Shown here in pieces: positions 41,500 to 48,880 of a stretch of 51,295 nucleotides of DNA. The translations under genes and the position numbers were made by a program. Numbering within the stretch: the stretch's first letter is position 1; each line of letters opens with the position of its first letter. Under the pieces are notes generated by a model that searched no databases, was not told the origin of the DNA, and saw only the letters and a program-made list of their open reading frames with translations. The DNA comes from Streptococcaceae bacterium (GTDB taxonomy: Bacteria; Bacillota; Bacilli; Lactobacillales; Streptococcaceae), in NCBI GenBank assembly GCA_031253335.1, contig JAIRWF010000028.1, forward strand, positions 1 to 51,295, written 5' to 3'.

Positions 41500-42404
41500 C
41501 AATAATCCTCTTTTTTATAGCCAAAATCGGCAAGATCCATCTTACGATTACGCCAATCTTCTTTGACTTTGACCCAAGTTTCAAGGTATACCTTATCGCC
41601 CAACATGAGCTCGATGTCACGCCGTGCAAGCTGCCCGATTTTTTTAATCATCGTGCCACCTTTACCAAGGATAATTCCCTTTTGGCTTTTGCGTTCACAA
41701 ATGATCGTCGCCATGATATGAATCTTATCGGTATCAGGGTCGCGCTTCATCTGATCTGTCGTTACTGTGATGCTATGTGGCACCTCTTCGCGCGTCAGCA
41801 GTAGGATTTTCTCACGAATCATCTCCGACACCAACCAGCGCTCAGGATGGTCTGTAATTTGGTCCCCTGGGAAATATTGCGGCCCAGGCGCTAGCTTGTC
41901 TGTCAACGTGGAGAGCAAGGTTTCGGTATTGTTTCCCGCTAGTGCTGAAATTGGCACGACTTCCGCAAATTCCATCTGAGCCGTATAGTCCGTGATAATT
42001 TCAAACAGCTTGTCTGGATGAATTTTGTCAATCTTGTTGACCACCAAAATCACTGGAAAATCAACGTTTTTGAGCCGCTCGATAATCATATCTTCTCCCG
42101 TAGAGCGAGGTTCGTCTGCGGCCACCATGAAGAGCACTATGTCGCATTCGCGAAGTGTGCTATAGGCCGACTGCACCATGAAATCGCCCAAGGCATTGTG
42201 CGGCTTATGAATTCCAGGCGTGTCAATAAACACGATTTGTTCATTTTCTGTCGTGTAAATTCCCTGGATCTTGTTGCGCGTCGTCTGTGGCTTATCGCTC
42301 ATGATGGCGATTTTTTGGCCCATCACGTGATTCATGAAAGTCGATTTGCCAACATTTGGCCGTCCCAAAATAGCCACAAAGCCAGATTTAAAAGTATTTT
42401 GCAT
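41499..42404 (-). CDS. era: GTPase Era
   Basis: A 301-residue 16S rRNA-binding GTPase for 30S assembly. G1 [10 protein letters not shown]3 DTPG, G4 NKID and the C-terminal KH domain ([19 protein letters not shown]) are intact. TACAAT (extended by TGA) ends 7 nt before the ATG, so it is expressed from its own leaderless promoter and not only from upstream genes. Confidence 0.96.
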   Translation of the reverse strand: MQNTFKSGFVAILGRPNVGKSTFMNHVMGQKIAIMSDKPQTTRNKIQGIYTTENEQIVFIDTPGIHKPHNALGDFMVQSAYSTLRECDIVLFMVAADEPRSTGEDMIIERLKNVDFPVILVVNKIDKIHPDKLFEIITDYTAQMEFAEVVPISALAGNNTETLLSTLTDKLAPGPQYFPGDQITDHPERWLVSEMIREKILLLTREEVPHSITVTTDQMKRDPDTDKIHIMATIICERKSQKGIILGKGGTMIKKIGQLARRDIELMLGDKVYLETWVKVKEDWRNRKMDLADFGYKKEDY

Positions 42405-42420
42405 ACTTTTTATTGTATCA
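42402..42420 (-). promoter_or_regulatory. leaderless promoter of era
   Basis: The minus strand reads TGATACAAT (box at 42417-42412), then 7 nt and ATG at 42404. Confidence 0.6.
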
Positions 42421-42436
42421 CAAAAAGCGTTACAGC

Positions 42437-42880
42437 CTATTTTTGCACAGCATTTTCATCCACGATAAAGGTGAACTCCGCTTCTGCTACTTTATCCTCA
42501 GCAACAAATGCCTCCGCATGTGCAAGACCCACTTTTCCTTTAAATTTGGTAATGACAAAATGGAGTTTGAGTTGATCTCCTGGCATCACTTTTTTACGAA
42601 ACTTTGCCTTATCAATTCCCCCAATATAAGCCATCTTCCCCTTAAAGGCCTCATTTGTAAGGATAAGAATTGAGCCTGCCTGTGCCAAACTCTCAAGAAT
42701 CAAAACTCCCGGAAACGTTGGATTCCCTGGAAAATGCCCATTAAAAACCTGTTCATTGATTGTCACGTTTTTCGTAGCCACAATCTGATTTCCTTCAAGT
42801 ACATCCACATAATCAATAAACAGTATCGGATACCGGTTTGGAATAATCTCCGAAACTTCTTTAGCAGTTAACGCGGGCAT
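42437..42880 (-). CDS. fabZ: 3-hydroxyacyl-ACP dehydratase FabZ
   Basis: A 147-residue hotdog-fold dehydratase of fatty-acid elongation. The active-site His and Glu lie in [16 protein letters not shown], and the N-terminus [12 protein letters not shown] is typical. RBS AAGGAGA. No other fab gene is adjacent, so it stands outside a fab cluster. Confidence 0.92.
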   Translation of the reverse strand: MPALTAKEVSEIIPNRYPILFIDYVDVLEGNQIVATKNVTINEQVFNGHFPGNPTFPGVLILESLAQAGSILILTNEAFKGKMAYIGGIDKAKFRKKVMPGDQLKLHFVITKFKGKVGLAHAEAFVAEDKVAEAEFTFIVDENAVQK

Positions 42881-42968
42881 TGTTTCTCCTTTAGATGATT
42901 GTTTTTAGACATTATAGACTATTTTGTCCAAAAAATCAATTCAAGCAACTTCATCGCCTTCCTCAAAA

Positions 42969-42995
42969 AATAAAAAACGCCCCGCAGGGCGTCCG
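42969..42995 (-). terminator. terminator of the sugar ABC ATPase gene
   Basis: ACGCCC/GGGCGT stem with a short loop and a T-run, just after the stop codon at 43001. Confidence 0.85.
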
Positions 42996-43000
42996 TAATC

Positions 43001-44137
43001 TCATTCGTAAATTCGCTTCTCTGTTTCTACATCAAAGAAATGTGCCTTAGACAGGTTCAACGTCAAATTGACCTTCTCACCTGGCTGTTTGAAGTCTGCT
43101 GCGGCTACACGAGCAACGAACTCAGTATCAGCCACCTTTGTATAAAGCATTGTCTCAGAGCCTAAGAGTTCAGATACTGTAACTACCGCTTCTACTTGTG
43201 AACCAGGATAAGCCTGTTCTGCCAATCCACCTAAAGACATATCTTCTGGACGAATCCCAAGTGTGACCGTCTTGCCATTATATCCTTTATCTGCAAGCAT
43301 TTTTGCTTGACCAGCAGGAAGACCCATGTTAAAGCCAGACTCACTTGTAATTTTATCTCCATCAACCTTAACATCATAGAAGTTCATAGCAGGAGAGCCG
43401 ATGAAGCCAGCAACGAATTTATTGACGGGTTCATTGTAAAGCTCTTGAGGACTACCGATTTGTTCCACGCGACCCACTGTACCAGATTTGTCAGCATTTG
43501 GCGATGAAGACATGATGACAATACGGTCAGCAAGCGTCATAGCTTCGGTCTGATCGTGGGTGACATAAATGGTCGTTGCACCGACTTGTTGGTGGATTTT
43601 CGCAATCGTCGCACGCATAGAAACGCGGAGTTTTGCATCCAAGTTTGAGAGAGGCTCGTCCATGAGGAAGACCTTTGCATCACGCACAATGGCACGTCCC
43701 ATGGCAACACGCTGACGTTGTCCACCAGAGAGGTCAGCTGGCTTACGATCCAAAAAGTCTGTTAAGCCAAGCATTTCAGCGGCATCATCTACTCGCTTTT
43801 TGATATCCGCTTTTGAGAAATGACGCAACTTCAGACCAAACGCCATATTATCAAACACGGTCATGTGTGGATAGAGGGCGTAGTTCTGGAAGACCATGGC
43901 GATGTCGCGGTCTTTTGGTGCAACGTCATTCATGACCTTATCATCAATCGTCAATTCCCCATCTGTAATATCTTCAAGCCCTGCAATCATGCGAAGCGTT
44001 GTGGACTTTCCGCAACCAGAAGGACCAACAAAGACGATAAACTCCTTGTCTTTGATGTCAATGTTGAAATCCTCAACCGCATATTGCGTTGCAGAAGGAT
44101 ACTTCTTTTGTACTTTTTTCAGAGATAATGTTGTCAT
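43001..44137 (-). CDS. msmK: MsmK/MalK-type sugar ABC transporter ATPase
   Basis: A 378-residue CUT1-class ATPase with Walker A GPSGCGKST, signature LSGGQRQRVAMGRA, Walker B VFLMDEPLSNLDAK and the C-terminal TOBE regulatory domain. No permease or binding protein is adjacent, which fits the shared ATPases of streptococci and lactococci that energise several sugar importers. RBS AAGGAGC. Confidence 0.9.
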   Translation of the reverse strand: MTTLSLKKVQKKYPSATQYAVEDFNIDIKDKEFIVFVGPSGCGKSTTLRMIAGLEDITDGELTIDDKVMNDVAPKDRDIAMVFQNYALYPHMTVFDNMAFGLKLRHFSKADIKKRVDDAAEMLGLTDFLDRKPADLSGGQRQRVAMGRAIVRDAKVFLMDEPLSNLDAKLRVSMRATIAKIHQQVGATTIYVTHDQTEAMTLADRIVIMSSSPNADKSGTVGRVEQIGSPQELYNEPVNKFVAGFIGSPAMNFYDVKVDGDKITSESGFNMGLPAGQAKMLADKGYNGKTVTLGIRPEDMSLGGLAEQAYPGSQVEAVVTVSELLGSETMLYTKVADTEFVARVAAADFKQPGEKVNLTLNLSKAHFFDVETEKRIYE

Positions 44138-44283
44138 CAGACAGCTCCTTTATTTTTGATACTTTCATTATATTGAAAAGGCTTACAATTTGCAAGAAAA
44201 CCCCAAAGTCCTTGATATTCTCGACTCCTTTTGACTTTTCAACTATTTCTATCTATGAAAAATATGTATTTAATACATTTTTT

Positions 44284-44299
44284 TGCTATAATCGTTTTA
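44284..44299 (+). promoter_or_regulatory. extended -10 promoter, leaderless, of the AAA ATPase
   Basis: TGCTATAAT (TATAAT at 44287-44292), 6 nt, then ATG at 44299. Confidence 0.65.
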
Positions 44300-45495
44300 T
44301 GTGGCGAAAGATAGAAGAACAATTTTCATCTTGGCTTGAAGGTGATTCTCCAAAACCTCTTTTAATCTTAGGGGCTCCCTATGTCGGGAAGTCTTATAGC
44401 ATCAGGCATTTTTTTGAGCCTGACTGCGAGGTTGATTTTTCAATAGATTCCGAGCTCGCAAATTTTTTTGAAAAATCCCTCTCACCTTCTGATGGGCTCA
44501 AAAGACTTTGCACGCACCTTAACGTTTCAAAAGATTGTCTCTTTTTCTTTAAAAATATTGAGTCCGCTCCAGCTTTTATGGCTCAGCTTCCCCACTTTCC
44601 CAAAAATACTCGTATTATCTGTACAGGAAAGTTTTTATCCATTGCGCTCAAGAGACAATTCTCTGATTTTCCTATAGCCTGTGTAGATTGTCTTACAATG
44701 TATCCCATGGATTTTGAAGAGTTTCTCATTGCTTGTGGGCATGAGCTTCTCAAAGATGAAATATTCAGCTGTTTTCAAAATGGACAGCCTCTTTATTCAG
44801 GTGCGCATCAGCAAGCGCTCAGATTGTACCACGATTATTTACAAGTAGGAGGGCTCCCTGAGTCAGTCCAAAATTATATTCATGCCTCTAACCAAAAGAT
44901 AGAGAACTTCTCGACGCGCATTCTTCAGGAGATTGAGGCGCGTTATCTCTCAGATGCTCACTTTTGGACAACAAGCCATGCAGAAAGCGAGAAGATTTGC
45001 CGCATCTACCAAAGCCTCCCCTCTCAATTAACACAAACAAAAAGCCAAAAATTTCGTTATGATCTCGTTGAAAAAAAAAGTAATGCCAGAAAATATGCTT
45101 CAGCTCTTGACTGGCTCCTAACAACTGGGCTCTTTCACCCTTGCCACCGCGACGCTTCAGATCAAACACGCTTCTATCTATTAGATACAGCACTTCTTGC
45201 TCTTCACTTGACAGATGAGCTTGTCCTCGCGCACAACTATATTGCCCAGCAGCTCATATCTAACTTCCAATCTTTGTCCTACTGGCATAGCGGCAATACG
45301 GCGCACCTTCCGTTTATCCTCCCTGACAACACACCTTTGGAAATCCAACTCTCTTTCTCCCGCCGTAAAAGTCTCACTATTTACCAAAGCTTGTACCATC
45401 CACGCCAAAGTCTTCAGCTCTCTCCTCAAAATTTCGGCTCAGATGAAACCACGAACTACATCCCACTATATGCGGCATGGTGTATTGGGAGGTAA
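44299..45495 (+). CDS. AAA ATPase of the DUF4143 type
   Basis: A 398-residue protein with a P-loop-type LILGAPYVGKSYSI near residue 26, an AAA core (IICTGKFLSIAL; TMYPMDFEEFLIA) and a DUF4143-like C-terminal region (YLLDTALLALHL; VEIQLSF-like IQLSFSRRKSL). The frame is open upstream, but the start ATG at 44299 follows a TATAAT by 6 nt. Many such ATPases bind DNA and act as orphan regulators or antitoxin-like proteins; the role is unknown. It is the only plus-strand gene in the last 20 kb. Confidence 0.75.
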   Translation: MWRKIEEQFSSWLEGDSPKPLLILGAPYVGKSYSIRHFFEPDCEVDFSIDSELANFFEKSLSPSDGLKRLCTHLNVSKDCLFFFKNIESAPAFMAQLPHFPKNTRIICTGKFLSIALKRQFSDFPIACVDCLTMYPMDFEEFLIACGHELLKDEIFSCFQNGQPLYSGAHQQALRLYHDYLQVGGLPESVQNYIHASNQKIENFSTRILQEIEARYLSDAHFWTTSHAESEKICRIYQSLPSQLTQTKSQKFRYDLVEKKSNARKYASALDWLLTTGLFHPCHRDASDQTRFYLLDTALLALHLTDELVLAHNYIAQQLISNFQSLSYWHSGNTAHLPFILPDNTPLEIQLSFSRRKSLTIYQSLYHPRQSLQLSPQNFGSDETTNYIPLYAAWCIGR

Positions 45496-45524
45496 AAACG
45501 TCTCAGATCTACACGAATTGAACA

Positions 45525-46733
45525 TTATTTCTTCAACTCACGTATTGTTGTCAGATAATGCATGAAGTTAATGGCAATGAAAATCGCACCCGAAATAAAA
45601 ATCCCCCGATAGCCCCAGATATTTGCCACAAACGCCCCCACAATCGGCCCCACAACATTCCCCATGGAGGCAAAGCTCTGATTATAAGCAAAAATTCGGC
45701 TAATCATTTCTGACGGGGCATTTTTTGTGAGCATGGAGTTAATCTGTGGCAGCATCGTGGCATCGCTAATCCCTATCATAAAGCGTAGGCCCATGAGGAT
45801 AAAAACCGTCCCTGCAAAGGCAGTCGCTCCTTGCACAAGAAAAGCAAGGCCAAAGCCCGCCATCATCACATATTGCGGGCCGATTTTATCGCCCAATTTT
45901 CCAAAACGTGGCGCCGCGATAATTGTTGAAATACCAGGCATTGCTGCCACAATCCCGACAATCAAGGTTGTTGGCCAATTCGTATGATTGATTTCGCGCA
46001 CGAAAAGCGCCATAATCGGGTTAATTGACGTATTAACCAGCTGAATGACCGTTGTCGTGAGAAAAAGCCCAATCAAGAGGTTTTTGTTTTGCAGCGTTTT
46101 GAAAGATGCAGGTTTTTCCTTTTCATCTATGAGTTCTCCAGGTTTATGCGTCTCCGTGACAAGGAAAACTGTGAGGAGGAAGGCCAAAAACAGCAAGGTT
46201 CCTGTAAAGAGAAAACTCCCACGATAGCCTACGACCGAGGCAATAATACCACCAATCAAAGGGCCCATGAGCTGCCCCGAGGTCGTCCCTGTGACAAGAA
46301 TCCCCAGAGCTCGACCCGCCTTCTCTTTCGGCGTTTGTGTTGCAATAAGCGCTGTGGCGTTCGAAATAAAGCCACCAAAAAGGCCTTGAAAGGCACGCAG
46401 GGCAACCAATTCCCAGACTTGAGTCACAAAAGCCATCGTGCCGATTACGATTGCCATCCCAAGCGATGCTCTTAAGAGCATGGGACGACGCCCATATTTA
46501 TCGGCCAAGCGTCCCCAGACAGGTGATATGATGGCCGTCATGATAAAAGTGACCGCAAAAGTTACGCTCGAGAGAATATTCAGCGTGGATTTGTTGAAAT
46601 GTCCGAGTTGCGCAATATAAAGCGGCAAAAAAGGCATTATCGCCGAAAATCCGACACCAGCCATAAATACCCCAAACCACAGGGTAAAGAGATTATGTGA
46701 TGCCTCACGCGCGATTTTTGCTTGTTCGTCCAT
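45525..46733 (-). CDS. MFS multidrug efflux transporter (PmrA/MdtG type)
   Basis: A 402-residue 12-TM MFS protein with SPVWGRLADKYGRRPMLLRAS in the second loop and GxxxGPxxGG-like motif C (GPLIGGIIASVVGYRG), typical of drug/proton antiporters. TACAAT lies 8 nt before the ATG, so the leader is minimal. Substrate unknown. Confidence 0.8.
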   Translation of the reverse strand: MDEQAKIAREASHNLFTLWFGVFMAGVGFSAIMPFLPLYIAQLGHFNKSTLNILSSVTFAVTFIMTAIISPVWGRLADKYGRRPMLLRASLGMAIVIGTMAFVTQVWELVALRAFQGLFGGFISNATALIATQTPKEKAGRALGILVTGTTSGQLMGPLIGGIIASVVGYRGSFLFTGTLLFLAFLLTVFLVTETHKPGELIDEKEKPASFKTLQNKNLLIGLFLTTTVIQLVNTSINPIMALFVREINHTNWPTTLIVGIVAAMPGISTIIAAPRFGKLGDKIGPQYVMMAGFGLAFLVQGATAFAGTVFILMGLRFMIGISDATMLPQINSMLTKNAPSEMISRIFAYNQSFASMGNVVGPIVGAFVANIWGYRGIFISGAIFIAINFMHYLTTIRELKK

Positions 46734-46751
46734 GAAACTTTATTGTAAAAC

Positions 46752-46776
46752 TAAAAAAAGACTTTTGCAAGTCTCT
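46752..46776 (-). terminator. murA terminator
   Basis: AGACTT-GCAA-AAGTCT stem followed by TTTTTTT, directly after the murA stop codon. Confidence 0.85.
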
Positions 46777-48064
46777 AACCTATCTCATAAATATCCTCTG
46801 CGCCCGTGATGCGCTCAACGTTGGCGCCTAAAGCATTGAGTTTTTCGTGGAATTGATAATAGCCACGATCCAGGTACTTAAGTCCTGTTACCGAAGTCTC
46901 GCCATCCGCCACAAGTCCAGCAAGAATGAGTGCCGCTGTAGAGCGCAGGTCCGTTCCTTTGACCTCAGCGCCAGACAACGAATTCCCCCCTTCAATAATC
47001 GCGCGGCGTCCCTGAAAATCAACATCAACGCCCATGCGTTGCATCTCAATCAAATGCTGGAAACGATTCTCAAAAATCGTCTCAATCATCGTCGATTCGC
47101 CGTCCGCAAGTGCTTGTGCAACGGTCATCTGTGCTTGCATATCCGTTGGAAAGCCGGGATGCGGCAGGGTCGTGACATTAGCCGCTTTCAGCTGCGTAGG
47201 TCCTTGAACGCGAATGCCTTCATCTTCTTCACTCACACTGACACCCATTTCACGGAGTTTTGCAATGAGTGGCCGATTGTGGCTCATGACGGCGTCTTGA
47301 ATGAGGACATCGCCCTCAGTAATCGCTGCAGCGACCATGAAAGTTCCCGCTTCAATGCGATCTTGCACCACCGAGTGCTCAGCACCATGCATTTTTTCAA
47401 CACCTGTGATACTGATGGTATCAGTCCCAGCGCCACGGACTTTGGCCCCCATTTTATTGAGGAGGTTCGCAAGATCGACAATTTCAGGTTCTTTCGCTGC
47501 ATTGCCGATCGTGGTCTGGCCATTCGCCAACGTCGCCGCCATCATAAGATTTTGCGTCGCACCGACCGATGGAAAGTCGAGATAAATGTCCGCACCCTTG
47601 AGTTCATTCGTCATGGCGTCAATATAGCCGTTTTTCTGAGTAATGGTGACGCCCATCTGTGCTAAGCCCCGCAAATGCAAGTCAATCGGACGCGACCCAA
47701 TCGCGCATCCTCCAGGCATGGCAATGAGCGCCCGGTGATTCCGCGCTAAAATAGGTCCCATAACCACAATGCTTGCACGCATTTTTGTGACGAACTCGTA
47801 GGGGGCTTTGGACTTAATTTCTTCGTCGTGGTGCACGATGACTTGTTTTTCTTCGCGCGAGCCTTCAAGCGAAATATCGAGATTTTTCACGAGGCCAATC
47901 ATCATCTCAATGTCAGAGAGGACGGGCACATTGTGCAAAATCGTCTGACCTTCCGACGGCAAAATCGTCGCTGCTAAAAGCGGCAAAGCCGCGTTTTTCG
48001 CTCCTTCGATTTCAACTGAGCCCGCAAGCCGCGTGTTTCCGCCATGTACAATAATTTTATCCAT
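46775..48064 (-). CDS. murA: UDP-N-acetylglucosamine 1-carboxyvinyltransferase
   Basis: A 429-residue enzyme for the first committed step of peptidoglycan synthesis. It has [19 protein letters not shown], the catalytic Cys in [16 protein letters not shown] and the full two-domain length. Firmicutes often have two MurA paralogues; which one this is cannot be told. Confidence 0.95.
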   Translation of the reverse strand: MDKIIVHGGNTRLAGSVEIEGAKNAALPLLAATILPSEGQTILHNVPVLSDIEMMIGLVKNLDISLEGSREEKQVIVHHDEEIKSKAPYEFVTKMRASIVVMGPILARNHRALIAMPGGCAIGSRPIDLHLRGLAQMGVTITQKNGYIDAMTNELKGADIYLDFPSVGATQNLMMAATLANGQTTIGNAAKEPEIVDLANLLNKMGAKVRGAGTDTISITGVEKMHGAEHSVVQDRIEAGTFMVAAAITEGDVLIQDAVMSHNRPLIAKLREMGVSVSEEDEGIRVQGPTQLKAANVTTLPHPGFPTDMQAQMTVAQALADGESTMIETIFENRFQHLIEMQRMGVDVDFQGRRAIIEGGNSLSGAEVKGTDLRSTAALILAGLVADGETSVTGLKYLDRGYYQFHEKLNALGANVERITGAEDIYEIG

Positions 48065-48125
48065 AAAATAGGCTGTTGCATGCGCCTGTAGATCAGCACC
48101 TGCAAGTCTTTCTAACTATTCTAAA

Positions 48126-48380
48126 TTACTTTCCTAAAATGGTTTTCCGTGCTTGATAACAGGAGTAGCCCGAGGCTTTTTCAAATTCACGATCCAGCCA
48201 TTTTTCTTCTGCAATGCTGGGAACGACCTCTTTAAAAGCCCGATAAGCGCTCGCAAATTCCTCATCAGAGCTTGCAGTCTTTTCGTAATAATCTTCGACA
48301 GCATTAAAGTACTTGATGACTATCGTCATTTCAGACGTACTCCAACTTTCATCTAAGGGATAGCTGTAATTATCCGCCAT
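48126..48380 (-). CDS. UPF0223 family protein
   Basis: An 84-residue helical protein matching UPF0223 (YPLDESWSTSEMTIVIKYFN, then SGYSCYQARK). Function unknown. Its ATG overlaps the spxA stop as ATGA, the usual neighbour in this group. Confidence 0.88.
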   Translation of the reverse strand: MADNYSYPLDESWSTSEMTIVIKYFNAVEDYYEKTASSDEEFASAYRAFKEVVPSIAEEKWLDREFEKASGYSCYQARKTILGK

Positions 48381-48772
48381 CAGACAGCTTTGCGCGAGCG
48401 ATTTAGCTCAACTTGGCGATATTGCCGTGGCAAAAAGACACGAATATCTTCTTCGTTGAAGCCAACCTGAAGACGCTTGTCATCCATAATAATCGGACGT
48501 CTTAAAAGTGATGGCTCCTCCGCAATTAATTTAATGAGCTGATTAACCGTCAAGGAATCAACGTCTAAATTTAGCTTTTGGAAGATCTTACTACGCATCG
48601 AGATAATGTCTTCAGTTCCATTCTCTGTTTTTGAGAGAATCTGGCGGACTTCCTCAGTCTTCAAGGGCTGCGTCATGATATTATGTTCACGATATTCAAC
48701 ATGATGTGCGCTCAACCAAGCACGTGCTTTGCGACAGCTCGTGCAAGAGGGCGACAAAAATAGTTCAACCAC
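48380..48772 (-). CDS. spxA: global regulator Spx
   Basis: 130 residues starting from the GTG at 48772, which has AAAGGG at normal spacing; the frame also has an ATG at 48781 that is too close to that RBS. The CTSC redox switch, RPIIMDDKRLQVGFNEEDIRVFLPR and the length fit SpxA. It binds RNA polymerase under oxidative stress. Coupled to the UPF0223 gene. Confidence 0.9.
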   Translation of the reverse strand: MVELFLSPSCTSCRKARAWLSAHHVEYREHNIMTQPLKTEEVRQILSKTENGTEDIISMRSKIFQKLNLDVDSLTVNQLIKLIAEEPSLLRRPIIMDDKRLQVGFNEEDIRVFLPRQYRQVELNRSRKAV

Positions 48773-48847
48773 TTTACACATCCCTTTCTCTCAAAAATCT
48801 TTTTCTATTATAACAAATTTGTCCCAAAAATTCTCTCCGATGAAAAA

Positions 48848-48879
48848 CAAAGCACGAAGCTATTTACTCCGTACTTTGG
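48848..48879 (-). terminator. terminator of the CoA-dehydratase-like gene
   Basis: An 11-bp stem AAAGTACGGAG/CTTCGTGCTTT followed by GTTTTTC, directly after the stop codon at 48881. Confidence 0.75.
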
Positions 48880-48880
48880 C

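Noticed and set aside
43001-44137. A complete sugar ABC import operon
   Set aside because: Only the ATPase is present; no permease or binding-protein gene flanks it.
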